This document shows positions 9,716 through 17,753 of a DNA stretch of 64,000 nt, in pieces. Source of the stretch: an uncultured Collinsella sp. (GTDB taxonomy: Bacteria; Actinomycetota; Coriobacteriia; Coriobacteriales; Coriobacteriaceae); the NCBI GenBank assembly GCA_902479065.1, contig CABSNM010000001.1:1-64000 (forward strand), in the 5' to 3' direction. Position 1 is the stretch's first letter. The number at the start of each line of letters is the position of its first letter. Below the pieces are notes generated by a model that saw nothing but the letters and a program-made list of their open reading frames with translations, ran no database searches and was not told the DNA's origin. A program made the translations under genes and the position numbers.

Positions 9716-10936
9716 ATGGTTGATACAGATTTTGCTTGGCGGCTTACGCAAAGACTCGTGCGGATCGACAGTTCCGACCCAGGTGCGTATGAGGGCGAGA
9801 TTGAACGCTATATCAAAGCGTTGGTTGAGGAACGGTTAGCGCAGCTGAGCCATCCGGTACTCGATGCCGTGCAAATTGCAGAGCTCGAAGCACTCCCCGG
9901 GCGCCGCAACCTTATGGTCACCGTGCCGGGACTGAGCGACGAGCCACGGCTCGTCTACATCTGCCACATGGATACAGTCACCTTGGGCGACGGCTGGGAC
10001 GCGGACACGCCGCCGCTCGGGGCGACCGTGCGGGACGATAAGCTCTATGGCCGCGGCGCCTGCGACATGAAGGGCGGTCTGGCCTGCGCCATTGCCGCTC
10101 TGGTCCATACGCTCGAGCGCGTGGTGGCGGATGGCGCGCTGCCCCACCGCGGCTTTTCTCTCATTTGCTCGGTCGACGAGGAAGATTTTATGCGCGGCTC
10201 AGAAGCCGCGATCGATGCTGGCTGGGTCGGCTCGCGTGAATGGGTGCTGGACACCGAGCCCACCGACGGACAGATCCAGGTGGCGCACAAGGGGCGTACG
10301 TGGTTCGAGATTGAAATGGCTGGCGTGACGGCGCATGCGAGCCAGCCCTGGAAGGGCGCGGATGCCGTCGCCGCCATGGCCGAGGTCGTGTGTTCGCTCC
10401 GTCGCGCGTTTGTGGCGCTGCCCGCGCACGATGAGCTGGGGCCTTCGACCATCACGTTTGGACAGATCGAAGGTGGCTACCGTCCCTATGTCGTACCCGA
10501 CCGCGCCAAAGTCTGGGTCGACATGCGCCTGACCCCGCCGACCGATACGGCCGCCGCGACGCGCATGGTAGAGCAGGCCATCGCCGTTGCCGAAGCCGCG
10601 GTCCCCGGCTGCCATGGAAGCTACACCGTGACAGGCGACCGCCCCGCTATCGAGCGCGATCCAAGCTCTCCTCTTCTAGCCGCGCTCAAGCGTGTCGCCG
10701 ATGACGTGACGGGGGCGGACACAACCGTCGGCTTCTTTACCGGCTACACCGACACCGCTGTCATTGCCGGCAAGACAGGTAACCGCAATTGCATGAGCTA
10801 CGGTCCCGGGTCGCTCGCGCTCGCGCACAAGCCCAACGAATATGTGCCCCATGCCGATATCGTTCGTTGTCAGCAGGTGCTGATCGCGCTCGCCGATAAC
10901 GTGCTCTGGGACGCGAGCGGCCAAGTTGGGGCATAA
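9716..10936 (+). CDS. M20-family metallopeptidase/deacylase (ArgE/DapE-like)
   Basis: A 406-aa di-zinc hydrolase of the M20 family. The metal ligands fall in CHMDTV and YGRGACDMKGG, and the catalytic acid pair is in CSVDEED. A dimerisation (lid) domain lies at about residues 180-290. Substrates in this family include N-acyl amino acids and dipeptides; nothing here fixes which. The frame is open upstream to 9569, but the ATG at 9716 with GAGGTG is the better start. It lies 39 bp upstream of the DUF1015-like gene, and the two probably share a transcript ending at 11705-11745. Confidence 0.85.
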   Translation: MVDTDFAWRLTQRLVRIDSSDPGAYEGEIERYIKALVEERLAQLSHPVLDAVQIAELEALPGRRNLMVTVPGLSDEPRLVYICHMDTVTLGDGWDADTPPLGATVRDDKLYGRGACDMKGGLACAIAALVHTLERVVADGALPHRGFSLICSVDEEDFMRGSEAAIDAGWVGSREWVLDTEPTDGQIQVAHKGRTWFEIEMAGVTAHASQPWKGADAVAAMAEVVCSLRRAFVALPAHDELGPSTITFGQIEGGYRPYVVPDRAKVWVDMRLTPPTDTAAATRMVEQAIAVAEAAVPGCHGSYTVTGDRPAIERDPSSPLLAALKRVADDVTGADTTVGFFTGYTDTAVIAGKTGNRNCMSYGPGSLALAHKPNEYVPHADIVRCQQVLIALADNVLWDASGQVGA

Positions 10937-10975
10937 TAAGCCGCGAACAAACCGACTCGTGCGTTAGGACCGCCC

Positions 10976-11659
10976 ATGAAAGCACTTCCGTTTCCCTGCA
11001 TCCGCCCGGCTCAGGACCGCGTGCTCGAGGCGCTGCCTGCAATGGGCAGCATCCTGAGCGGCAACGATGCTCTGCGCGGAGCCATTGCCGATGGCCTGAT
11101 GCTCAAGGACCCGGGTGCGGCGTATTACGTGTACGAATGCTCGGGCGAGCCGGGGCGCGTAACAGGTGTCGTGGCGATCTGCCCGACGAGTGTACTTGCG
11201 GGCGGCAAGGGCGTTGCCAGCGCTGACGTGGCCGCCGCTGCGCACGCGATCGCCGAACTCAAAGTTCAGCCTCGTCCCGTGTCGCTCGCCTACGAGGCCT
11301 CACCCGTCATGGATATCATCCTGGGCGCCGCCAAAGAGGGCGCGTCGCTCTACGCCGTCACCGACCCCGCGGGCATTACGCACCGCGCGTGGGAGGTCAA
11401 GCGCGAGGACGCCGTCGGGGCCATCCGCGCTATGCTCGACCAGGCGCCGGAGCCAGCACTGGTCGACGACCCTACCTACGCTGCCGCGCTGGTCGGGGCA
11501 TCACAGCTCCTGACCGACGATGCCCGTGCCGCCGGCACCTACACGGGCAAAGAGCCGTTCAACTTTGCCGTAGCTGTACTCTTCCCCGCCGCGCAGGTCA
11601 GCGGCGGCGTGCCGCAGGTTCCGACGGGTCTGCTCACGCACCAGGTCGCACGGTTCTAG
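10976..11659 (+). CDS. Reduced DUF1015-like protein
   Basis: A 227-aa protein that I place tentatively in the DUF1015 (PF06245) family. The opening LPFPCIRPAQDRV, the central HRAWEV and the C-terminal NFAVAVLFPAAQV match landmarks I recall for that family. Typical members are about 400 aa and carry a conserved DGHHRYE-type motif. Here the corresponding stretch reads VDDPTYAAAL, without the histidines, and the protein is about half length. DUF1015 genes often sit beside serA and serC, as here. A function in serine or phosphoserine metabolism is suggested by context only. Loss of the motif may mean a non-catalytic or divergent role. Confidence 0.6.
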   Translation: MKALPFPCIRPAQDRVLEALPAMGSILSGNDALRGAIADGLMLKDPGAAYYVYECSGEPGRVTGVVAICPTSVLAGGKGVASADVAAAAHAIAELKVQPRPVSLAYEASPVMDIILGAAKEGASLYAVTDPAGITHRAWEVKREDAVGAIRAMLDQAPEPALVDDPTYAAALVGASQLLTDDARAAGTYTGKEPFNFAVAVLFPAAQVSGGVPQVPTGLLTHQVARF

Positions 11660-11704
11660 CAAGACCAAACCGCCCGGCACAAAAATCGGCAGCTCAACAA
11701 ACAG

Positions 11705-11745
11705 GGGGCGGAGATGCAGCAGGTGCATGCATCTCCGCCCCTTTT
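11705..11745 (+). terminator. Terminator of M20/DUF1015 transcript
   Basis: Perfect 12-bp stem GGGGCGGAGATG (11705-11716) with 11730-11741, followed by TTTT at 11742-11745. It separates convergent transcripts. Confidence 0.85.
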
Positions 11746-11788
11746 GCGTCGAGAAGTTATGCCGGCGACCCGAGCCGCCACGCTCGCG

Positions 11789-12424
11789 TTATCCGCGCTG
11801 CGGACCTGCAGTAGCCACAAGCGGTTCAAGGCCCAGCTCGCGTGCGTAATCCTCCTGCGTAAAAATCTCAATCAGCTCAAACGTGTCGGATTCGTCGTCA
11901 AACGCAAAGTGCAGCACCGAGCAGTTGCCCGGCACACGGTCGCGCTCGTCGGCCGCCGCGCCCTTCACGTGGTCCATGAACTCCTTGATGGCAGAGCCAT
12001 GGCTTACCGCGAGCACGCACGTATGGTCCGGACGCTGCATAAGCTCGGTCAACGTCGCCACCATGCGCTCGCGCACCTGCATCTGGCCCTCGCCGCCAAA
12101 CTGGCGATAGAAGTCGCGCCACGGGCGCTCAGGCATGAGCACCACGCGCTCGGCCTCAAAGTCGCCAAAGAACCACTCACGCAGGCCGTCCAGGCGCTCG
12201 TACGCCAAGCCCGGCCACAAGTTGGCGATAGTCTGCTCGGTGCGATGAAGCGTGGAGGTGTAGGCATGATCGGGCTCAATGCCGCGCGCACGTAAAAACA
12301 TGCCGGCGCGCGCCGCCTGGTCGCAACCCAACTGCGTAAGCGGCGAGTCACTCCAGCCCTGAATAATGCGCTTAAGGTTGAATATCGTCTGTCCATGACG
12401 GACCAGATACAGATCTTTATTCAT
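11789..12424 (-). CDS. Histidine phosphatase (dPGM-like), copy 1
   Basis: A 211-aa member of the histidine phosphatase branch that includes cofactor-dependent phosphoglycerate mutases. The phosphorylated histidine is in LVRHGQTIFN near residue 8. The second catalytic histidine is in AVSHGSAIKEF. A YTSTLHRTEQT segment supplies the second arginine/histidine region. The start at 12424 follows AAAGGACC; an upstream extension of 17 codons lacks a ribosome site. It is paired 17 bp downstream of copy 2. Some enzymes of this fold act as phosphoserine phosphatases, which would complete the nearby serC-serA pathway; this is inference. Confidence 0.85.
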   Translation of the reverse strand: MNKDLYLVRHGQTIFNLKRIIQGWSDSPLTQLGCDQAARAGMFLRARGIEPDHAYTSTLHRTEQTIANLWPGLAYERLDGLREWFFGDFEAERVVLMPERPWRDFYRQFGGEGQMQVRERMVATLTELMQRPDHTCVLAVSHGSAIKEFMDHVKGAAADERDRVPGNCSVLHFAFDDESDTFELIEIFTQEDYARELGLEPLVATAGPQRG

Positions 12425-12441
12425 AGGGGTCCTTTCGTTCG

Positions 12442-12984
12442 TTACCAACCCAAGAGCGAAAACGCCCCGTCGCAATAGCCAAAATGAAGCACGGCACCGT
12501 TGTCGGGTAGTTCTCCCTCGCCAGTCACATACTCAAGAAACTCCTGGCAGGCTGAGCCGTGGGAAACCGCCAGCACGCAGTCGTGTTGCGGCCTGGCCAT
12601 GATGCGGGACAGCGCCGCGACCATGCGCGACTGAAGCTGCACTTCCGACTCGCCGCCAAAGGCCACCGGATAATCGCCCCAGGGCCGCGGCGGCATCTCG
12701 CGATTTGATGTGCCCTCCAGCGAGCCAAAATGCCACTCACGCAGGTCATCGACCAGCTCAATGGAACGGCCCTCGCCAACGATAAGCTCGGCCGTATGCC
12801 GCGCCCGGCCCAACGGCGAGGAATACACATGATCAAAGGCCACGCCACGCGCCGCAAACGCCGTACGCGCCGTCAGCGCCTGCTCGCGCCCGCGCGCCGT
12901 AAGCGGCGAATCGTGCCAGCCCTGCAAAATGCTCTGCACATTGAGCTCAGTCTGCCCATGCCGCACCAAATACAGATCTGCCAC
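12442..12984 (-). CDS. Histidine phosphatase (dPGM-like), copy 2
   Basis: A 180-aa paralogue of the downstream gene, sharing DLYLVRHGQT, the LQGW-DSPLT segment and AVSHGSA. The frame runs far upstream, but the plausible start is the GTG at 12984, preceded by GGGGAGGG at good spacing and giving the same N-terminus as copy 1. The two form a tandem duplication in one operon. Small-molecule phosphatase activity is expected; the substrate is unknown, and phosphoserine, phosphoglycerate or a sugar phosphate are all possible. Confidence 0.83.
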   Translation of the reverse strand: MADLYLVRHGQTELNVQSILQGWHDSPLTARGREQALTARTAFAARGVAFDHVYSSPLGRARHTAELIVGEGRSIELVDDLREWHFGSLEGTSNREMPPRPWGDYPVAFGGESEVQLQSRMVAALSRIMARPQHDCVLAVSHGSACQEFLEYVTGEGELPDNGAVLHFGYCDGAFSLLGW

Positions 12985-13001
12985 ACACCCTCCCCTCGTA
13001 C

Positions 13002-13036
13002 CACCACAAAGGGGACAGGAGTCTTTGTGGTGATTT
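13002..13036. repeat. R2 palindrome / terminator-like hairpin
   Basis: Arms CACCACAAAG (13002-13011) and 13023-13032 pair perfectly around GGGACAGGAGT, followed by ATTTT. It lies between the nitroreductase stop and the second histidine phosphatase start, and resembles 187-223 and 25640-25672. Confidence 0.7.
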
Positions 13037-13067
13037 TGCCGCCGGATTGCGCCGCAACGACGCACAA

Positions 13068-13739
13068 CTACAGCAGCACGTCGGCAAGCGGACGCTTGGG
13101 TACGTGGTGCACCCGCGCCTCGTCGCGCCAATAATTGATGGAGCCGTCGGGGTTGGAATCGATCGCATCGATCACCTGTGTCTCGGCCGGAACGCCAAAC
13201 GCCATGATCAGCTTGAGCTCATACTTGTCGTTATCGAGCCCCATGGCATCGATTGCGTGGGGCGTAAAGGCCTTGAACATGCAGGCTGCCACCTCGGGCG
13301 TAGCGCTGCGGGCGGCGAGCATCATCGTCTGTGCGGCAATGCCCGTGTCGACCTCGGTAATGGGAGCGGCGGGCTTACCCGGAACGGCGCGCTCGGCCAA
13401 AATCGCGATGTAGCCGGTCGGGCGCTCGCCCTCGGCAGGACCCGGCCAATCCTTAAGCGCGCCGGCCCATGCAAGCTCATCAAATACACGCGCGCAATCC
13501 TCGGCACCGCTCACCACATGAAAACGAAGACGCTGAGCATTGGCACCACAGGGAGTCAGGTGCGCCAGCTCCGCCAGCTCAAGCAAAAGCTCACGCGGCA
13601 CGCGCATGGACTCGTCAAAGCGACGGCACGTGCGGGCGCGGCGAACCAACGCATCAAACGCGTCCAAGCCGAGCTTTTCACAACCTTGCTTTGCCATCGA
13701 TTCGACACCCGACGGCGTCTCGGGAACTGCTTCGTTCAT
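13068..13739 (-). CDS. Nitroreductase-family flavoprotein
   Basis: A 223-aa protein of the FMN-dependent nitroreductase family. RRARTCRRFDESMRVP near residue 30 matches the conserved RRSIRxF region that binds the FMN phosphate, and TPCGANAQRLRF matches the TPSxxNxQPxxF signature. The start at 13739 follows GGGGGTCCCT; a 56-codon upstream extension is unlikely. The gene has its own gap on both sides. Members reduce nitroaromatics, quinones or flavins with NAD(P)H. The specific substrate is unknown. Confidence 0.85.
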   Translation of the reverse strand: MNEAVPETPSGVESMAKQGCEKLGLDAFDALVRRARTCRRFDESMRVPRELLLELAELAHLTPCGANAQRLRFHVVSGAEDCARVFDELAWAGALKDWPGPAEGERPTGYIAILAERAVPGKPAAPITEVDTGIAAQTMMLAARSATPEVAACMFKAFTPHAIDAMGLDNDKYELKLIMAFGVPAETQVIDAIDSNPDGSINYWRDEARVHHVPKRPLADVLL

Positions 13740-13974
13740 AGGGACCCCCAATACAAGCCAATTGTCCTTAGGAGAATCTAACCTAAAACCTAGGCAATAA
13801 CGAACAGGGCTGCAATGTTCTACACCTGTTGAATAGAAAATCGCGACGTGGGGAACAACGGAAACAATTCGGGACCTTTGGGTTACGTTTCGCCCTCCCC
13901 GACCCATACGCCAGCGCCTTTAAGCGATACTGGTTGTAACGATCAAGGCTTACGCCGCACGGAAAGGAGACATT

Positions 13975-14019
13975 ATGGGCATCTTTAAGAACGATGACCA
14001 AAAATCGAGCCAGTTTTGA
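13975..14019 (+). other. Original start of the DUF308 gene, cut by in-frame TGA
   Basis: A strong GGAAAGGAG precedes ATG 13975, which reads MGIFKNDDQKSSQF and stops at TGA 14017-14019. The same frame continues FDEKS straight into the methionine at 14035. The 14-codon piece and the downstream gene therefore look like one gene interrupted by a nonsense codon. Confidence 0.75.
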
Positions 14020-14034
14020 TTTGACGAGAAAAGC

Positions 14035-14577
14035 ATGGCGGGCAAAGCCGTCAAGGCCGTACGCTGGATCTACGCCATCACGGGCGTCTTAGCGCTCATT
14101 GCTGGTATCGCGCTGCTTTTTGCACCCGCCAAGTCCCTCGTCTTTTTGACGACTGTCCTGGGTTTTTACTTTGTAATCACTGCTGCCATTAGGCTGTTCA
14201 CTGCCATTTTTGAGCCGCTGCTGCCCACCGGCTGGCGCGTGACGAGCATCATCTCCAACCTACTCATTATCTTGGGCGGCGTCATAATCCTGCGCAACCA
14301 GGCCTTCTCGACCGCGACGCTCACCACGATGGTGGTTATCGTGGCCGGCTTTGGCTGGATTGTCGAAGGTGTCATGTCCATTCTGGAGTCCGAGCTTTCG
14401 TCCAACCGCGCCCTCGCTATCCTGAGCGGCGCACTCTCCATCATCGCCGGCATGTTCGTGTTTATCTATCCGCTGTGGTCGGCCAAGATGCTCGTTATCT
14501 TTAGCGGCGCCGCGCTGCTGGTGTTTGGCGTTACGCTGATTGTTCGCGCTATTCAATTTGGCAAACTGGTGCACTAG
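14035..14577 (+). CDS. DUF308 / HdeD-like membrane protein
   Basis: A 180-aa protein with six hydrophobic helices in three similar pairs, as in the DUF308 (HdeD) family of small inner-membrane proteins. Their biochemical role is unknown; HdeD itself is linked to acid resistance in E. coli. The ATG at 14035 has only a weak ribosome site (GAGAAAAG). A better-supplied ATG lies 60 bases upstream in the same frame but is separated by a TGA. Translation may still occur by re-initiation after the short upstream peptide. The stop codon abuts the ATG of the next gene, so the two are probably coupled. Confidence 0.75.
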   Translation: MAGKAVKAVRWIYAITGVLALIAGIALLFAPAKSLVFLTTVLGFYFVITAAIRLFTAIFEPLLPTGWRVTSIISNLLIILGGVIILRNQAFSTATLTTMVVIVAGFGWIVEGVMSILESELSSNRALAILSGALSIIAGMFVFIYPLWSAKMLVIFSGAALLVFGVTLIVRAIQFGKLVH

Positions 14578-15060
14578 ATGCCGCGAACGCTCTTTATTGA
14601 TGCCGACGCCTGCCCGGTCACGCGCGAGTCGATTGACTGCGCGCGGCGGGCGGGCGTCGCCGTTGTTATCGCCGGCAACAGCACGCAAAACCTGGAACGG
14701 CACATTCGCCGCGACGACCCGCGTGATGCCGAGCACGCGCGACGCGGCTTTTGGGTCACGACGCTCGATGTGAGCGTGGGCGCCGACAGCGCCGACTTTG
14801 CCATTGTCGAACGCCTGCAGGCGGGCGACGTAGTCGTGACGCAGGACATTGGCTTGGCGAGCATGGTGCTCGGCCGCGATGCCGCCGCAATCGGTGTGCG
14901 CGGGCGCGTCTACGACAAGGCGACCATCGACATGCAACTGTTTATTCGCCACGAGGAAAAGAAGGTGCGCCGCGCCGGCGGACGCACTCGCGGACCGGCG
15001 GCATTTACCAGCGAAGACCGCGCTCGTTTTAAGCGAAACCTCACCGAGCTGCTGCGCTAA
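14578..15060 (+). CDS. YaiI/YqxD family protein (DUF188)
   Basis: A 160-aa member of the UPF0178 family. LFIDADACPV at the N-terminus is the signature and carries the acidic residues of a PIN-like nuclease fold. The central DFAIVERLQAGDVVVTQDIGLA is equally characteristic. Nuclease activity is presumed from the fold but unproven. The ATG immediately follows the DUF308 stop codon with no gap, indicating coupled translation. A perfect terminator follows at 15063. Confidence 0.9.
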   Translation: MPRTLFIDADACPVTRESIDCARRAGVAVVIAGNSTQNLERHIRRDDPRDAEHARRGFWVTTLDVSVGADSADFAIVERLQAGDVVVTQDIGLASMVLGRDAAAIGVRGRVYDKATIDMQLFIRHEEKKVRRAGGRTRGPAAFTSEDRARFKRNLTELLR

Positions 15061-15062
15061 CC

Positions 15063-15102
15063 AAGGTAGATTTTTGGGACGTGCCTAAAAATCTACCTTT
15101 TT
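15063..15102 (+). terminator. Terminator after yaiI (repeat family R3)
   Basis: Perfect 13-bp arms AAGGTAGATTTTT (15063-15075) and 15087-15099 around GGGACGTGCCT, ending in TTTTT. A related unit with GGTAGAT and ATCTAC ends around ACATGTCCC lies at 15136-15166. Confidence 0.85.
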
Positions 15103-15135
15103 GTTTTGGCAGCGGGGAATGCCCTGGTCACAGGG

Positions 15136-15166
15136 GTAGATCGTAAGACATGTCCCAATAATCTAC
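15136..15166. repeat. Second R3 palindrome
   Basis: The unit reads GGTAGATCGTAAGACATGTC then CCAATAATCTAC. It shares its ends and central GACRTGYC with the hairpin at 15063-15102 but pairs less well. It abuts the stop codon of the exporter gene. Confidence 0.5.
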
Positions 15167-16261
15167 TTAAAGGCCAACGGCGGATAGGATGAGGCCCCAG
15201 CCGGCACCGATGACGTACATCATGATCAGGAACAGGACGTTTTCGCGGGCGCTGCGGTTGGTGCGGAACAGCACCAGGTAGCCCACACCAGCAGAGATGA
15301 GCGTGCCGGCGAGCATCGGGGCCAGCTGCAGCGCGCCTTCCAGGTACAGTTGTGTGATGACGACGCTGGCCGAGCAGTTGGGAATCAGGCCGACAAGCGC
15401 CGAACCCAGGACGGCGAGCGTCTCGTTGCCACGCAGGAACTGCTCGATCGCGGACTCGCCGAAGGTCTCGAGCACGGCGACCAGAATCAGCGTCACCAGA
15501 AAAATGAATACCGATACCTGCACGGTGTGCGAGATGGCGCTGCGAATAATCGACAGGAGGGGCGCGCCCTCGTGAGAGTGGGAGTGACCGTGGCCATCAT
15601 GGTGTTCATGCTCGTCCTCATGACCGTGATCGTGGCCATGTCCGTGTTCGTGCTCGTCCTCGTCCTCGTCCTCATCGCAACCGCAATGGTCGCGCTCGCA
15701 CAGCTCATGGATGTGATCGGCGCTCACGCCCGCCTCGGCCACCTCGTCGATGATGTCACCGCCAGTGTGGTCGTCGTGCGCGCAGTTCACATGAGCCGGA
15801 TTAGCAGCGGTCCCCAGCACGGTACGGCGAATCGCCGCATGTGCGCGAGCGTTACGACGCAGGCCGCGAATGGCGGCGTCCACGATAAAGCCCGTGACCA
15901 GCGCGATCAGCGCCTTCGAAGCCAGAAGCATCGCCATGGTCTGCACGGGAACTTGCTCGGCGAGCAACAGCGGCAGCATCTCATCGGAGGTCGAGAGAAA
16001 CACCGCCACCAGGGTACCCAGCGTCGCGACGCGACCGGCGTACAGCGTGGCCGCCATTGCCGAAAAGCCGCACTGCGGCACCATGCCCAGCAACGAGCCA
16101 ACCACGGGGCCCGCGGCTCCGGCACGCTTGATGGCGCCGTTAACGCGGTTGCCCGCAACATGCTCGAGCGTCTCGAGGGCCAGATATGTCACCAACAAAA
16201 ACGGCACCAGCGAGAGCGTGTCCTTGCCGGCGTCGAGCAGAATATCAATCAACAAACCCAT
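15167..16261 (-). CDS. Putative Mn/heavy-metal exporter (ArsP_2-like) with His-rich loop
   Basis: A 364-aa inner-membrane protein with about ten helices in two halves. Each half carries a cysteine-containing signature: GMVPQCGFSAMAATLY in the first and GLIPNCSASVVITQLY in the second. These resemble the family annotated as putative manganese or arsenic efflux proteins. The central loop (about residues 145-235) is packed with His, Asp and Glu, including CERDHCGCDEDEDEDEHEHG, a likely cytosolic or external metal-binding segment. The start at 16261 is preceded by GAAAGGTTCC. An operator-like dyad covers its promoter, suggesting metal-responsive control. Confidence 0.78.
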   Translation of the reverse strand: MGLLIDILLDAGKDTLSLVPFLLVTYLALETLEHVAGNRVNGAIKRAGAAGPVVGSLLGMVPQCGFSAMAATLYAGRVATLGTLVAVFLSTSDEMLPLLLAEQVPVQTMAMLLASKALIALVTGFIVDAAIRGLRRNARAHAAIRRTVLGTAANPAHVNCAHDDHTGGDIIDEVAEAGVSADHIHELCERDHCGCDEDEDEDEHEHGHGHDHGHEDEHEHHDGHGHSHSHEGAPLLSIIRSAISHTVQVSVFIFLVTLILVAVLETFGESAIEQFLRGNETLAVLGSALVGLIPNCSASVVITQLYLEGALQLAPMLAGTLISAGVGYLVLFRTNRSARENVLFLIMMYVIGAGWGLILSAVGL

Positions 16262-16316
16262 GACGGATGGAACCTTTCGTGTCTTTCGGCAGCATTGTAA
16301 AAGTCCTAGCGGTCAA

Positions 16317-16351
16317 CTAGGGTATTGTAGTTATCCTAGGCGCGATGCCAA
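16317..16351 (-). promoter_or_regulatory. Promoter with overlapping metalloregulator-type dyad
   Basis: Reading the minus strand, TTGGCA (16346-16351) and TACAAT (16324-16329) are spaced 16 bp apart. The dyad CTAGGGTA (16317-16324), 7-nt spacer, TATCCTAG (16332-16339) covers the -10 box with one mismatch between arms. The form TAGGRTA-N7-TAYCCTA resembles DtxR/Fur-type boxes. A DtxR/MntR-like gene lies at 22344. Confidence 0.6.
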
Positions 16352-16433
16352 TAGTTGCCCATGGTAAACTATCATCTCGCCACATCTTAATGACTCAAAG
16401 CCGCACGACGCGGCCCATCCAAGGAGCAGTTAT

Positions 16434-17402
16434 ATGAACGTTTCACAAGCACTCGAATACGAGCGCCAGCCGTTTATTCCCATGTTTATCTATGGCGATC
16501 ATGGCGCCATGGAGTCCGAGCGCCAGAAGGGCGAAGAGGCCCTTAAGGTGCTCGAAACCGAGTACTTTACCGCCGAGGGCGACCCCAGCTTCGACTTTGC
16601 CACCGTGCGCGACCTGGCTGACCGCAACCGCGACCTGTGCGACCAGATTGGCGAGGCGCGCCTGCGCAACGTGACGCCCGCGACGCTTTCGCGCGGTCTG
16701 TCCGACGCCGACACCTGCGCCGCCATCGGCAAGATGCAAAAGCGCACCGCCGCGTCCGTCATGCGCGAGATCCGCGGCGACCGCGACGCGCTCGGCGTGG
16801 CGTACGCCCGCAAGCCTATCCAAGGCACAGTGCTCGGCATCGACATCGAGACCACCGGCCGTGCACCCGAGCGCGGCTACATCATCAACGTGGGCTGGGA
16901 GATCATGGAGCTCACCAGCGACGCCGTCCCGCACGACGCCGAGGCACACTACTGCGGCCTGCCCGATATCTACCGCGGCGAGGATGTGCCGCTGTCGAAT
17001 ATCCACCACATCACCTGGGACGACATCGACGGCAAAACGCCCTTCCGCGAGAACAAAGAGCTGCAAAAGCAGCTGCTCAAGCTTATGAAGAAGTACCCGT
17101 ACATGGCACACAACGCCGCCTTTGAGGACAGCTGGTTCAAGATCCACCTGGACGGCTACGCCGAGGCACGCCGCGCCGGCAAGATCATCGTCATCGATTC
17201 GCGCCAGATCTGCCGCAGCTTGGACGCCGACGTGCGCTCGCTCCCCCGCGAGTCCGCGCCCGCCGCGCTCGAGAACTGGGCGCGCCGCCGTGGCACCCTC
17301 GCCGCCGACGCCAACGAGCAGCACCTGGGCCTCGACGACACCGACCTCATGCTCCGCACCGTCCAAGCCGAGTTCAACCTCAAGAACCTGTTTGACAAGT
17401 AG
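16434..17402 (+). CDS. DnaQ-like 3'-5' exonuclease
   Basis: A 322-aa protein with a C-terminal DEDDh exonuclease domain from about residue 130. The acidic metal ligands are in GIDIETTG (Exo I), HNAAFEDSWF (Exo II) and HLGLDDTDLM (Exo III, histidine type). The N-terminal ~130 residues are charged and helical and I do not recognise them. The start follows AAGGAGCAG. The protein is distinct from the replicative epsilon subunit and could act in RNA or DNA trimming. A GC hairpin (17435-17474) follows. Confidence 0.8.
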   Translation: MNVSQALEYERQPFIPMFIYGDHGAMESERQKGEEALKVLETEYFTAEGDPSFDFATVRDLADRNRDLCDQIGEARLRNVTPATLSRGLSDADTCAAIGKMQKRTAASVMREIRGDRDALGVAYARKPIQGTVLGIDIETTGRAPERGYIINVGWEIMELTSDAVPHDAEAHYCGLPDIYRGEDVPLSNIHHITWDDIDGKTPFRENKELQKQLLKLMKKYPYMAHNAAFEDSWFKIHLDGYAEARRAGKIIVIDSRQICRSLDADVRSLPRESAPAALENWARRRGTLAADANEQHLGLDDTDLMLRTVQAEFNLKNLFDK

Positions 17403-17434
17403 AAACGTCTACGACAAACTCCGGCGTAGATCAC

Positions 17435-17474
17435 GGGCGGCCTCGCAGCGGGAAACCCCGCAGCGGGGCCGCCC
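17435..17474 (+). terminator. Probable terminator hairpin after the exonuclease
   Basis: GGGCGGCC (17435-17442) pairs with 17467-17474, enclosing a second GC stem with a GAAA loop. The T-run is weak. The rest of the 351-bp gap to 17753 is AT-richer with no reading frame I can support. Confidence 0.5.
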
Positions 17475-17753
17475 TACGTTCCACAAATAAACCTGCCATC
17501 ACAAATTCTGAACACTCATTGCGAACGATTTCGGCCAATTCCCGACACGTAATTCGTTGTCGGATGGTGATGCATCACTATCAAATGTGCAGCAATTGAG
17601 TATTTCTATGCTATAGCCGAGCTGCGAAAACGTTTATTTAGGGCATACCAACTCATAATTGCGTCAAGCTTTTGGACAGCATTTGGTTAGACCTCTAAAA
17701 CGGCTTTTCCACTCAGCGCCGTCAACACGGCATTAGCTGACACGATATATACC

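Noticed and set aside
14017..14019. TGA read as selenocysteine
   Set aside because: DUF308 has no selenoprotein members known to me, no SECIS-like hairpin was seen just after the codon, and the residue lies in a dispensable N-terminus.
15350..16300. Plus-strand open frame opposite the metal exporter
   Set aside because: It is antisense to a protein with twelve to sixteen-residue family signatures, and its own translation shows no fold.
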